From Kaistia soli DSM 19436 (GTDB taxonomy: Bacteria; Pseudomonadota; Alphaproteobacteria; Rhizobiales; Kaistiaceae), in contig NZ_FQUP01000001.1 of the NCBI RefSeq assembly GCF_900129325.1, forward strand, positions 1,116,001-1,180,000: 64,000 bases of DNA. Reading direction: 5' to 3'. Shown piece after piece: positions 18,185 through 27,042 of this stretch. The position numbers and the translations under genes were made by a program. The stretch's first letter is position 1, and the number at the start of each line of letters is the position of its first letter. A model generated the notes under the pieces. That model was not told the DNA's origin. It saw only the letters and a list, made by a program, of their open reading frames with translations, and did not search any database.

Positions 18185-20119
18185 ATGCTCGGCGTCTGCT
18201 ACTACCCGGAACATTGGCCCGAGAGCTGGTGGGCCCGCGACGCCGCCGAGATGGCGGCGCTCGGCATCCGCTATGTCCGGATCGGAGAATTCGCCTGGAG
18301 CCGCATCGAGCCCGAGTCCGGCCATTTCGAATGGGAATGGCTCGACCGGGCGATCGAGACGCTCGGCGCCGCCGGCCTCAAGGTCGTGCTCGGCACGCCG
18401 ACGGCGACACCGCCGAAATGGCTGATTGATCTCTATCCCGAGATCCTGCCGCATGCCGAGAATGGCGCGGCGCGCGGTTTCGGCTCGCGCCGCCACTACA
18501 CCTTCTCCAGCGCGGTCTGGTATCGCGAAAGCGCGCGCATCGTGACGGCGATGGCAGAGCGCTATGGAGAGAGCCCGCATGTCGCCGGCTGGCAGACGGA
18601 CAATGAATATGGCTGCCACGACACCGTTCTCTCATGGGGACCGGAGGATCTCACCGCGTTCAAGGGCTGGCTACGCCGCCGCTACCAGACGCCGGAAGCG
18701 CTGAACGAGGCCTGGGGGAATGTCTTCTGGTCGATGGAACTGGCGAGCTTCGACGAGGTCGAGCTGCCGGTTCGCACCGTCACCGAAACGGCGCCGGCCG
18801 CGCGGCTCGATTACTGGCGCTTCGCCTCGGAGCAAGTGGTTCGCTACAACGAGATGCAGGTCGGCATCCTGCGCCGTCTGTCGCCCGGACGGTTCATCAC
18901 CCACAACTATATGGGCTTCTTCCACGATTTCGATCATCACGCGGTCAGCGAAACGCTCGACTTCGCGTCCTGGGATTCCTATCCGCTCGGCTTCCTGGAG
19001 AAATTCCCTTTCTCCGAGCAAGAGCGCACGCGCTTCACGCGTACCTCGCACCCCGACGTACCGACCTTCCATCACGATCTCTATCGCGGCATGGCCGGCA
19101 ACCGCTTCTGGGTCATGGAGCAGCAGCCGGGCCCGGTGAACTGGGCGCCGTGGAATGCCGTCCCCGCGCCGGGCATGGTCCGGCTCTGGGCCTGGGAGGC
19201 CTTCGCACATGGGGCGGAGGTGGTGAGTTATTTCCGCTGGCGGCAGGCACCGTTTGGGCAGGAGCAGATGCATGCCGGGCTCAATCGCCCGGATCGCGTC
19301 CGCTCGCCGGGTGGCGAGGAGGCCGCGCAGGTCGGCGCGGAACTGAAGGCCTTCGGCGCGCTGCCGGAAAACCGCCCCTCCCCCGTCGCGCTGGTCTTTG
19401 ACTACGAAGCGTCGTGGATCACGCGCATCCAGCCGCAGGGGAAGGACTATCGCCACGAGGAGATCTGCTTCCGCTGGTACGAGGCCGTGCGGCGGCTTGG
19501 CCTCGACGTCGACATCGTCCGGCCCGGCGCGGACCTCTCTGGCTACAGCCTCGTGCTGCTGCCGAGCCTGCCGCATGTCGGCGAGGCGATGCTGGAGACG
19601 CTGAAGACGACCGAGGCGGTGATCCTCATCGGCCCGCGCGCCGGTTCCAAGACACGCAATTACGCCTTCCCGGACAATCTCGCACCCGGACCGCTCGCCG
19701 AACTCATTCCCATCAAGGTGATCGAGGTGGCTTCGATGCGTCCGGCGCTCCATGCCGTTGGCGGCGAGGTCAGCGGCCATGCAGCGCGCTGGCGCGAATG
19801 GCTGGAGACGGACCTGCCGGCACTTGCGAGCTTCGAGGATGGCGGCGCCGCAGTGGTCGCGACGGATCGCGTCATCTATTGCGCGACCTGGGCCGAGGGG
19901 GACCTGCTCAGCGAGATTCTGACGACGATTGCTCTGCCCAAGGCTGGGCTCGTGCCGGTCGACATTCCGGATACGATCCGCATCCGGCGCCGCGGCGACC
20001 TCACCTTCGCCTTCAACTACGGCACGGAGGCGTGGACGATCCCTGACGCGGCGGCGAAGCGCTTCCTGCTAGGCGGCGCAACCATCGCTCCGCAGGACCT
20101 CGCCTGCTGGGAGGGCTGA
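18185..20119 (+). CDS. GH42 beta-galactosidase
   Basis: A 644-residue cytoplasmic glycosidase closely resembling the Thermus A4 enzyme. The acid/base Glu141 lies in QTDNEYGCHD and the nucleophile Glu312 in WVMEQQPGPVNW; with the start at 18185 (MLGVCYYPEHWPE) these numbers coincide with those of the A4 enzyme as I know it. Earlier in-frame starts at 18140 or a TTG at 18086 are possible. The Cys cluster that binds zinc in the A4 protein is absent here: the Cys106 position is Thr (HYTFSS), and no Cys follows HDTV. It is transcribed divergently from the LacI/ABC/GH127 operon, with shared operators. Together the enzymes suit plant arabinogalactan or hydroxyproline-glycoprotein fragments. Confidence 0.92.
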   Translation: MLGVCYYPEHWPESWWARDAAEMAALGIRYVRIGEFAWSRIEPESGHFEWEWLDRAIETLGAAGLKVVLGTPTATPPKWLIDLYPEILPHAENGAARGFGSRRHYTFSSAVWYRESARIVTAMAERYGESPHVAGWQTDNEYGCHDTVLSWGPEDLTAFKGWLRRRYQTPEALNEAWGNVFWSMELASFDEVELPVRTVTETAPAARLDYWRFASEQVVRYNEMQVGILRRLSPGRFITHNYMGFFHDFDHHAVSETLDFASWDSYPLGFLEKFPFSEQERTRFTRTSHPDVPTFHHDLYRGMAGNRFWVMEQQPGPVNWAPWNAVPAPGMVRLWAWEAFAHGAEVVSYFRWRQAPFGQEQMHAGLNRPDRVRSPGGEEAAQVGAELKAFGALPENRPSPVALVFDYEASWITRIQPQGKDYRHEEICFRWYEAVRRLGLDVDIVRPGADLSGYSLVLLPSLPHVGEAMLETLKTTEAVILIGPRAGSKTRNYAFPDNLAPGPLAELIPIKVIEVASMRPALHAVGGEVSGHAARWREWLETDLPALASFEDGGAAVVATDRVIYCATWAEGDLLSEILTTIALPKAGLVPVDIPDTIRIRRRGDLTFAFNYGTEAWTIPDAAAKRFLLGGATIAPQDLACWEG

Positions 20120-20124
20120 GCGCT

Positions 20125-20799
20125 TTGGCGGGCCGAGGAGAGCCTGCCGCGGCGCCGACCCGCACGGCGGCGACGCGGGATCCCGACGGAACGGCGCGGG
20201 CGATCCTCGCGGCGGCCACTGAGGAATTCGCGGAAAAAGGCCTTTCCGGCGCGCGGGTCGACGCAATCGCCTCGCGCGCGGGCATCAACAAGCGGATGCT
20301 CTACCACTATTACGGGAACAAGGAGGCTCTCTATCTCGCAGTGCTGGAGGCCGCCTATGGCCGCATCCGCGCTGCCGAGGCGGAGCTTGAGCTCGACGCG
20401 CTCGAGCCCGAGGCGAGCCTTGCCCGTCTCGCGGCGTTCACCTTCGACTACTACCTCGCCAATCCCGATTTCTTGAGCCTGCTCGCCACGGAAAACCTTC
20501 ATCGCGCGGCGCATATCCGCACCTCGGAGCGGCTTCGGACCATGCATGCCACCTTCATCGGCGATCTCGACCGCGTCTTGGCACGCGGCGCTGCCATCGG
20601 GGTGTTCCGCCCCGGAATCGATGCCGTCGACATCTACATCACCATTGCCGCGCTCGGGGTTTTCTATCTCTCGAACCGCTGGACGCTCGGCACGGTCTTC
20701 GGCCGCGACCTGAGCGCAGCCGATCGGATCGACGCATGGCGCAGCCATATGGGCGACGTGGTGCGGGCCTTTGCGCGGGCAACTCCGGCAGCGTCTTGA
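20125..20799 (+). CDS. TetR/AcrR family transcriptional regulator
   Basis: A 224-residue regulator with the TetR helix-turn-helix near residues 30-75 (ILAAATEEFAEKGLSGARV, INKRMLYHYYGNKEALY). A longer ligand/dimer domain holds the conserved TetR_C-type segment FTFDYYLANPDFLSLLATEN. The start is a TTG at 20125, five bases after the GH42 stop; no ATG precedes the HTH. A perfect palindrome just downstream (20812-20839), ahead of the DUF993 gene, is its probable operator, so it likely controls the following sugar genes. Confidence 0.87.
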   Translation: MAGRGEPAAAPTRTAATRDPDGTARAILAAATEEFAEKGLSGARVDAIASRAGINKRMLYHYYGNKEALYLAVLEAAYGRIRAAEAELELDALEPEASLARLAAFTFDYYLANPDFLSLLATENLHRAAHIRTSERLRTMHATFIGDLDRVLARGAAIGVFRPGIDAVDIYITIAALGVFYLSNRWTLGTVFGRDLSAADRIDAWRSHMGDVVRAFARATPAAS

Positions 20800-20811
20800 C
20801 AGGCCATGCGA

Positions 20812-20839
20812 CCACTTGTAACTAGTTGGTTACAAGTGG
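20812..20839. promoter_or_regulatory. Probable TetR-type operator
   Basis: CCACTTGTAAC and GTTACAAGTGG form a perfect 11-base inverted repeat around a 6-base spacer. The inner part AACTAGTTGGTT has the shape common among TetR-family operators. It sits 12 bases after the TetR stop and 40 bases before the DUF993 start, where it could block that gene's promoter. Confidence 0.78.
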
Positions 20840-20878
20840 CGCTGGGAGGAGACTGGCGCCCTCATCGCGGGGCCCGAC

Positions 20879-22051
20879 ATGACCAGCATCCTGCTTCCGA
20901 CCAGCGCCGGCGCCGCCGAGCGTTACGTGATTCAGAACATGCCGCTGACGGCCCTGCCGAAAGGCACGGCACCAGCGTTCAACCGGGTCGCCTATGCCGC
21001 GGCGCATGTGGTGGTCGACCCTTTCGCTGACAACACTCCGACGCTCGACGTTGCCTTCGACTGGGAGCGGACTCTCGCCTTCCGGCATCACCTCTGGGAT
21101 CTCGGATTCGGGGTCGCCGAGGCGATGGATACGGCGCAGCGCGGCATGGGTCTTTCCTGGTCGCAGGCGCTGGAGCTTTCGCAGCGCGCGATCGCCGAAG
21201 CGAAAAGCCGTCCGGGCGCCCTGATCGCCTGCGGCGCCGGCACGGATCATCTCGAGCCAGGCCCCGACGTCACGATCGACGACGTCATCGCCGCCTATGA
21301 GCTGCAAGTCGAGGCGATCGAGGCCGCGGGCGGCCGGATCATTCTGATGGCAAGCCGTGCGCTCGCCCGGGCCGCGAAAGGACCCGACGACTACATCCGC
21401 GTCTATGACCGCATCCTTTCCGCAGTGAAGGAACCGATCGTCATCCACTGGCTCGGCGAGATGTTCGATCCGGCATTGGCCGGCTACTGGGGCAGCGCCG
21501 ACCACATGGCGGCGATGGAGACTGCGCTTTCCATCATCAACAGCCATACCGACAAAGTGGATGGAGTGAAGATCTCGCTGCTTTCGGCAGAGAAGGAAAT
21601 CGCCATGCGGAGGCGTTTGGCCCCCGGCGTGAAGATGTATACAGGCGATGATTTCAACTATGCCCAATTGATCGCTGGTGACAGCGAGGGCTATTCGCAC
21701 GCACTGCTCGGCATTTTCGATGCGATTGCGCCTGCCGCCTCACTGGCTCTCACGAAGCTCAGTGCCGGCGACGAAGCAGGCTTTCACGAGATCCTCGGAC
21801 CGACTGTGCCGCTGTCACGGCACATCTTCAAGGCGCCGACTCGCTTCTACAAGACGGGCGTCGTCTTCCTGGCCTGGTTGAATGGCCACCAGAAGCATTT
21901 CCTGATGGCTGGCGGGCAGCAAAGCGCACGCTCGCTTGTTCATTTCGCCGAACTTTTCCGTCTCGCCGATGCCGCGCACTGCCTCGCCGACCCGGATCAG
22001 GCGGCCAGCCGCATGGCCAGCCTCCTGAGAGTCGGTGGGCTCGATCAATAG
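20879..22051 (+). CDS. DUF993 family protein, dihydrodipicolinate-synthase-like aldolase fold
   Basis: A 390-residue cytoplasmic protein of the DUF993 family, which is related to class I aldolases of the DapA type. Typical blocks are LDVAFDWERTLAFRHHLWDLGFGVAEAMDTAQRGMGL, LIACGAGTDHL and VDGVKISLL. The last supplies the Lys that would form the Schiff base if the enzyme is a lyase. The reaction is unknown. Its 3' end overlaps the convergent SDR gene by 7 bases, and L-rhamnose mutarotase lies behind that. The group therefore looks like a deoxy-sugar or sugar-acid catabolic set under the adjacent TetR regulator. Confidence 0.83.
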   Translation: MTSILLPTSAGAAERYVIQNMPLTALPKGTAPAFNRVAYAAAHVVVDPFADNTPTLDVAFDWERTLAFRHHLWDLGFGVAEAMDTAQRGMGLSWSQALELSQRAIAEAKSRPGALIACGAGTDHLEPGPDVTIDDVIAAYELQVEAIEAAGGRIILMASRALARAAKGPDDYIRVYDRILSAVKEPIVIHWLGEMFDPALAGYWGSADHMAAMETALSIINSHTDKVDGVKISLLSAEKEIAMRRRLAPGVKMYTGDDFNYAQLIAGDSEGYSHALLGIFDAIAPAASLALTKLSAGDEAGFHEILGPTVPLSRHIFKAPTRFYKTGVVFLAWLNGHQKHFLMAGGQQSARSLVHFAELFRLADAAHCLADPDQAASRMASLLRVGGLDQ

Positions 22052-22791
22052 GTCGCGCGGCCGCCCGAGAGGTCGAACACTGAAGCGGTGGTGAAGCTGT
22101 TCTCGCGGCTGACCAGCCAGGCGACCATGTTGGCCGCCTCATTGACCTCAAGAAAGCGGCCACGCGGAATACGCGAGAGCATGTAGTCGATGAATTCCGG
22201 CTTCAGTTCGTCGAGGATGCGCGTCTTGGCGGTCGCCGGCGTGATCGCGTTGACGGCGATGTCGTATTTGGCGACTTCCTTGCCGAGCGCCTTGGTCATG
22301 CCGATGACGCCCGCCTTGGCGGCGGCATAGGCCGACGCATTGGGGTTGCCCTCCTTGCCGGCGATCGAGGCGATGTTGACGATGCGGCCGTAGTTGCGCG
22401 CCTTCATCCCCGGAATGACGGCGCGATTGACATAGAAGGCGCCGTTCAAATCGATGTCGATGACGCGGCGCCACTCGTCGAGGTCATACTCTTCCAGCGG
22501 TGCGTTCTTTCCCGCGATCCCGGCCGAATGGACGAGGATGTCGATGGGCCCCACCTTCGCCTCGGTCTCAACAACCGCCGCGGCGACCGCATCATAATTG
22601 GCGATGTTGACGGTGACCGCCTGGGCGGGCTGGCCGAGGCGGCCGACAGCCGCAGCAAGCAATTCCGCATTCATGTCCCACAGGGCCACCTTGGCGCCGG
22701 ACGCGACGAGCCGTTCGGCGATGGCATAGCCGATGCCCTGCGCACCGCCCGTGACAACCGCGGTCTGGCCGACGAGATCGATCTGATTCAT
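22045..22791 (-). CDS. SDR family NAD(P)-dependent oxidoreductase
   Basis: A 248-residue classical short-chain dehydrogenase. The cofactor loop reads VTGGAQGIGYAIA, with NIAS for the structural Asn and catalytic Ser. The active-site YAAAKAG gives Tyr and Lys. The acidic residue at LWDMN after beta-strand 2 argues for NAD over NADP. Its neighbour L-rhamnose mutarotase suggests a sugar dehydrogenase, for example acting on L-rhamnose, but the substrate is not shown. Confidence 0.9.
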   Translation of the reverse strand: MNQIDLVGQTAVVTGGAQGIGYAIAERLVASGAKVALWDMNAELLAAAVGRLGQPAQAVTVNIANYDAVAAAVVETEAKVGPIDILVHSAGIAGKNAPLEEYDLDEWRRVIDIDLNGAFYVNRAVIPGMKARNYGRIVNIASIAGKEGNPNASAYAAAKAGVIGMTKALGKEVAKYDIAVNAITPATAKTRILDELKPEFIDYMLSRIPRGRFLEVNEAANMVAWLVSRENSFTTASVFDLSGGRATY

Positions 22792-22948
22792 TTTGTTGTT
22801 TTGCCTCCCGGAAATTCGTTCAAGTCATAGGCAACGGCCGGGAGGCGACGACAGCCGCCGAATCCCGGCGCGCCGCCGATGTCACGCCATATTAGCGAGG
22901 TTTCGGCGCGGCTGAACAGCATGTCGGCACCCCGCCGGTCTGTGGCGA

Positions 22949-23266
22949 TCACTCCAGGTGGAAAACCTGATCAAGCCGCACGACGGTCGGCGTGCCGTCG
23001 GGATTGTAGTCCATGATATCGTCCATGAAGGCCCACCAGCGCTTGTTCGCGTCGGTCTTCGGCAGGTCGGCCATGGTGTGGTCGTCGGAGCGAATGAGCG
23101 TCGCAAAGAGACAATCCGTCTCCGGGTCATGCCAGATCGAATAGTCGGTAATGCCGGCGGCGCGCAGCGCGTCGACCAGTTCCGGCCAGATCTCATCGTG
23201 ACGCTTCTTGTATTCGGCGATCCTGCCGGGATGCACCTTCATGCGGAAGGCAATGCGTTCGCTCAT
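22949..23266 (-). CDS. rhaM: L-rhamnose mutarotase
   Basis: A 105-residue ferredoxin-like protein that interconverts the alpha and beta anomers of L-rhamnose. The family signature is clear: FRMKVHPGRIAEYKKRHDEIWPEL with the active-site His, then ITDYSIWHDPETDCLFATL and the Trp pair in KRWWAFM. Length is normal for the family. The frame is open to 23347, but the conserved N-terminus MSERIAFRMKV begins at 23266. It lies 157 bases upstream of the SDR gene on the same strand, probably in one transcript. Confidence 0.92.
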   Translation of the reverse strand: MSERIAFRMKVHPGRIAEYKKRHDEIWPELVDALRAAGITDYSIWHDPETDCLFATLIRSDDHTMADLPKTDANKRWWAFMDDIMDYNPDGTPTVVRLDQVFHLE

Positions 23267-23451
23267 GCTGTTTCGTCCCTCGGTATATCCTGGCTGAGGT
23301 TCATTCCACGCTCCCGTGGCGCCTGCCGGGCTGCCTAGCAGCGCCACATCGCCCCACCGCTCGCGAATATGACCGCAATGGTTGCGCAGCGTGTCGGAAT
23401 CTGCGACGCCAGTTCGTCCTTTGGCAACGCCCCACGATCAGCGGATGCATC

Positions 23452-24936
23452 ATGACCGTCGACAGTCCAGCCGTCGCGACCGAGACGGACGCCCTTCTCC
23501 CCCATGAGCGCGCCGCCCGCAATCGCCTGGTCATAGGGCTGCTGCTGGTCTCGGCCTTCGTGGTGATCCTCAACGAGACCATCATGGGTGTCGCGCTGCC
23601 GCGCATGATGGTCAGCCTCGACATCACGGCAAGCACGGCGCAATGGCTGACGACGGCGTTCATGCTGACCATGGCCGTCGTGATTCCGATCACCGGGCTG
23701 CTGCTGCAGCGACTCAACACGCGGCCGGTGTTCATGCTGGCAATGTCGCTGTTCTCTGCCGGTACGCTGATTTCCGCGCTGGCACCAGGTTTCGGCGTCT
23801 TGGTCGTAGGCCGCATCGTTCAGGCATCGGGCACGGCGATCATGATGCCTCTGCTGATGACGACGGTCATGAACCTCGTTCCGCCCGAGTCCCGCGGCCG
23901 GACGATGGGCAACATCTCGATCGTCATCTCTGTCGCGCCAGCCATCGGACCGACGATTTCGGGCTTGATCCTCTCCGTGCTCGACTGGCGCTGGTTGTTC
24001 ATCCTCGTCTTGCCGATCGCGCTCGCGGCCCTGGCGCTCGGCGCGAAGCGGATCGTCAATGTGACGACGCCGTCCACGGCGCGCATCGACGCGCTCTCGG
24101 TGCTGCTCTCCGCGGTCGGTTTCGGTGGGCTCGTCTACGGTCTCAGCGAGTTCGGGGAAAGCGCGCTGCATCCAACCGCGGTGCCGCCGGTCATCCCGCT
24201 CGTCGTCGGCGTCGTGGTCGTTGGCCTGTTCGTCTGGCGTCAACTGGTCCTTCAGCGCGAGAATCGCGCCTTGCTCGATCTGCGCACACTGACCAATCCG
24301 ACCTTCACGATCGCCACGGTCATGATGGCGATCCTGATGATGGCGATGTTCGGCGCCTTCATTCTGCTGCCGATCTACCTGCAGAACGTTCTCGGCCTGT
24401 CGACCCTGCAGACCGGGCTGTTGCTGCTGCCGGGCGGTCTGATCATGGGCCTCTGCGCACCGACCGTGGGCAGCCTCTTCGATCGCCATGGACCGGCGCG
24501 ACTCGTCATCCCCGGCGCCTTTCTGGTCGCGGCAGCTCTCTGGGGCCTGACGCTCGTTCAGCCGCATACGTCGGTCTGGCTGTTGCTGGCCGCTCATCTG
24601 GTGCTCAGCGTCGGCCTCGCGCTGATGTTCACGCCGCTCTTCACCGTCAGCCTCGGGGCACTTCCGCCCAATCTCTACTCGCATGGCAGCGCGATGATCG
24701 GCGCAACGCAGCAGGTTGCGGGCGCGGCCGGCACGGCCCTCTTCGTCGCGGTGATGACGTTGCAGACGGCCAAGCTCACGGCGTCGGGAACCGACCCGGG
24801 CACGGCGCTGACGTCCGGCATCGCCACTGCCTTTCTCTGCGGAGCGGTCATCTCGCTTGCCGCAGTCGTCGCCGCGTTCTTTGTCCGCCTGCCAAAGGAT
24901 GCGAATGGCAGCGCAGGCGCTGCCGCAGGCCATTAA
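23452..24936 (+). CDS. MFS transporter, DHA2 (14-helix) drug/proton antiporter family
   Basis: A 494-residue inner-membrane exporter with about 14 membrane helices. Motifs include LNETIMGVALPRMMVSL in helix 1, WLTTAFMLTMAVVIPITG, the motif-C-like GPTISGLIL, and GLIMGLCAPTVGSLFDRHG. This pattern is typical of EmrB/QacA-type exporters. No HlyD/EmrA partner is adjacent. It is transcribed away from the rhaM gene; whether it exports a metabolite or a toxic compound is unknown. Confidence 0.9.
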   Translation: MTVDSPAVATETDALLPHERAARNRLVIGLLLVSAFVVILNETIMGVALPRMMVSLDITASTAQWLTTAFMLTMAVVIPITGLLLQRLNTRPVFMLAMSLFSAGTLISALAPGFGVLVVGRIVQASGTAIMMPLLMTTVMNLVPPESRGRTMGNISIVISVAPAIGPTISGLILSVLDWRWLFILVLPIALAALALGAKRIVNVTTPSTARIDALSVLLSAVGFGGLVYGLSEFGESALHPTAVPPVIPLVVGVVVVGLFVWRQLVLQRENRALLDLRTLTNPTFTIATVMMAILMMAMFGAFILLPIYLQNVLGLSTLQTGLLLLPGGLIMGLCAPTVGSLFDRHGPARLVIPGAFLVAAALWGLTLVQPHTSVWLLLAAHLVLSVGLALMFTPLFTVSLGALPPNLYSHGSAMIGATQQVAGAAGTALFVAVMTLQTAKLTASGTDPGTALTSGIATAFLCGAVISLAAVVAAFFVRLPKDANGSAGAAAGH

Positions 24937-25020
24937 CGGCGGCGGCGCGATTAGCGCGCCGGCCCCGTTCTCTGCCACCTGAACCGATCCCTGGCCGGAT
25001 CGCCGCCATATGCAGATCGA

Positions 25021-25200
25021 TCAGTTGATCGAAATGAGGCGATCCATCGAGACCTCGATCGGCTTCTCGGTGGGCGCACGAAGTGGTGCACAGCCGATCA
25101 GCACCGTGTCGTTCGGCGTTCTAACCACCGACGTCACGATCATTTCGGGGCCGCCAGTCTTCAAACTGACGATATCCCCGACCTTCAACTCGTCCGACAT
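25021..25200 (-). CDS. Small YodC-like (DUF2158) protein
   Basis: A 59-residue protein starting ATG at 25200 with GAGG seven bases upstream. The sequence MSDELKVGDIVSLKTGGPEM, then IVTSV, matches the pattern of YodC-type small proteins (a short acidic start, then GDIVxLKxGGPxM). The function of the family is unknown. It sits alone between the MFS gene and a gene-poor stretch. The opposite-strand frame at the same place has no family features. Confidence 0.75.
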   Translation of the reverse strand: MSDELKVGDIVSLKTGGPEMIVTSVVRTPNDTVLIGCAPLRAPTEKPIEVSMDRLISIN

Positions 25201-26139
25201 TCCCGAACCTCAAGACGGTTCCTGCCCCACACTGAGATAAGTCAGGTTTCAGCGGATGGCGACAACCAATTTCTGACAATCTGAGAGACGAGCCGACATT
25301 TCACCGACAAATTGCATTTGTCAGTGCTGATAAATCGCAAGGCGGGCGATGCTGCGGTGCAGACCTTTGCTACCGCACGATTCTGGTTCCGGTCGACGGC
25401 ACCTCCGGAAGCGTGGCAGCAAGGGCGGCCGAACCACCCAGGCATGAGTTCCGCCTCCGATCGATCCCTTCACATACAGAACCCCATCGGCGCGTCACGA
25501 AGGCAGTGAAGCCACTCCGTCAGACGAATGGAGCGAGGGCCGTTTCCGGCAGAGATCCGCTGTAGGGGCGGAGCTCTCGGCGGATAGCCGCCTCGCGCCA
25601 TGACTGTCCTCGAGGGCGGCAGGGATGACCATGCACTCATCCGTCGAGACGCCCTCGGCAATGCGCGGAACCCGGATCGGCCAATCGGATGGTCCTCCAG
25701 CCAAATGACTGTTGGGAAACGACGCCGAACGGCGTCTGCCCGCGGAGGCGAAGAGCATTTCCACCGCGTCAACGTGGCAAGGACCGCTCGCGGGAAACTG
25801 CTTTCGCCACGCCCGCGCTATTCGGCGCGCGAGATGGGATGCACCGCCTCGGAAACCGACCCCCGCGGCTGGACGAGCGGCAGGTCATCCGCCGTTCGGC
25901 CGCCCCCATAACCCTTTCGAATAAAAGCGGCATCAATCCGATCAGCGCGCATCGAACTTCGCATAGTCTATTGAAGATATTGCCGGCATACCAATTCAAT
26001 GTAGATTTAGTTGGAGAGACATGTGATTTATATTATTGGCGTGCGATTAACCCCTACGCTACATGTATAACTATTCATACCCAAGCCTTTAACTTCCGGA
26101 GCAGGGTTCGCCTGCCGGGAAACACCGAGGATAACAACG
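25201..26139. other. Gene-poor stretch upstream of the first atypical LuxR regulator
   Basis: About 940 bases without a convincing gene. Several short frames of 60-100 codons on both strands lack ribosome sites and family motifs. The last 200 bases are clearly more AT-rich than the surroundings and probably hold the promoter of the LuxR-type gene at 26140. They include a TTAACCCCTA segment at about 26046, resembling the C-rich motif described elsewhere in this window. Confidence 0.5.
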
Positions 26140-26868
26140 GTGAATACGAGCTTCGATCTGAACCGGCCCATGTCGGCAGTCTCGGGCTCCAAAACAACTC
26201 AGATGGAAAATCGCCATACGCTCGTACTCGTCGATCTCAATGTGCTCAGCCGAGACTGCATCGGCCGGGCACTCAGCTCTTTTGGCGGCCTGGAATTGGT
26301 CGGCAGCTTTGGAACAGTGTCCGAGTGGCTCGGCGCACAAGCAACGAAGGCCAATCTGGCGGTCATCGTGCAACGAGGCGAGCGTCCGTCTGCAAGCGAA
26401 CTGCAGCGCGACATCGAGCGGCTGCGGGGCGCGACTATCGAAGCGCCCATCATTCTCATCTCCGATGACGAAGATCCAAATACCATCCTTCGATCGCTGG
26501 ATTTCGGCGTGAGCGGCTACATCCCGAGCAGCGTCGGCCTCGACGTCGCTTTCGAGGCGATGCGGCTGGTGGTGGCGGGCGGCGTCTTTGTTCCCGCCAA
26601 CAGCTTGCTGGCTTACCGGCAATCGGTGCAGAAGGAGAATATCCCGCCAGCACCGCAGAAATCGCCCTTCACGGCGCGACAGGACGCCGTCGTCCAGCTG
26701 CTACGCCTCGGCAAGAGCAACAAGGCGATTGCCGCAGAGCTTAACATGCGCGAGAGCACGGTGAAGGTTCACATTCGCAATGTGATGAAGATCATGCGCG
26801 CCAAGAATCGGACGGAAATCGCGGTCCGCACCAAATACCTGGACCGCGCCGACGGCGACGATAAATAG
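26140..26868 (+). CDS. LuxR-family regulator with degenerate receiver domain (left flank of EPS island)
   Basis: A 242-residue regulator starting at a GTG preceded by GAGGA. The receiver-like domain (about residues 25-145) keeps the overall response-regulator fold pattern. Where the phospho-acceptor Asp belongs, however, it reads NLAVIVQRGE, and the conserved Lys is replaced in GYIPSS. It therefore cannot be phosphorylated in the usual way. The C-terminal LuxR/FixJ HTH is intact (FTARQDAVVQLLRLGKSNKAIA, ESTVKVHIRNVMK). A paralogue lies at 53320-54099 at the other end of the exopolysaccharide genes. It probably controls those genes; this is inferred from position. Confidence 0.88.
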   Translation: MNTSFDLNRPMSAVSGSKTTQMENRHTLVLVDLNVLSRDCIGRALSSFGGLELVGSFGTVSEWLGAQATKANLAVIVQRGERPSASELQRDIERLRGATIEAPIILISDDEDPNTILRSLDFGVSGYIPSSVGLDVAFEAMRLVVAGGVFVPANSLLAYRQSVQKENIPPAPQKSPFTARQDAVVQLLRLGKSNKAIAAELNMRESTVKVHIRNVMKIMRAKNRTEIAVRTKYLDRADGDDK

Positions 26869-26951
26869 ATCTCGACGGTGACCGGAGGGCGGCGGTCATG
26901 CGCGCCCCGGTGTGGCCGGTCGAGGTAGTCAACATAAGCAACCAAAATAAA

Positions 26952-26993
26952 CTTCGGTCGACGTAACCCTCGCGAGAGGATCGCCGACCGAAG
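26952..26993 (-). terminator. Intrinsic terminator of the PhyH-type dioxygenase gene
   Basis: CTTCGGTCG and CGACCGAAG form a 9-base stem enclosing a second hairpin (CCTC-GCGA-GAGG at 26968-26979). On the minus strand it is followed by TTTATTTT, the layout of a rho-independent terminator, 50 bases beyond the dioxygenase stop. A second hairpin without a T-run lies at 27011-27031. Confidence 0.7.
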
Positions 26994-27042
26994 TCAATGA
27001 CCGTTGCAAACCGCGACCCGTCAGGTCGCGGCAACGATCCGT

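Noticed and set aside
23335-24978. 547-codon minus-strand frame rich in Arg, Asp and Gln
   Set aside because: Antisense to the MFS transporter; composition typical of a shadow frame of a membrane protein gene.
24943-25000. GGCGCG...CGCGCC hairpin after the MFS gene
   Set aside because: Short stem with no T-run in either direction; such GC hairpins are frequent by chance here.
25470-25911. Several 60-100 codon frames on both strands
   Set aside because: No ribosome site, no recognisable domain, mutually overlapping; treated as noncoding.
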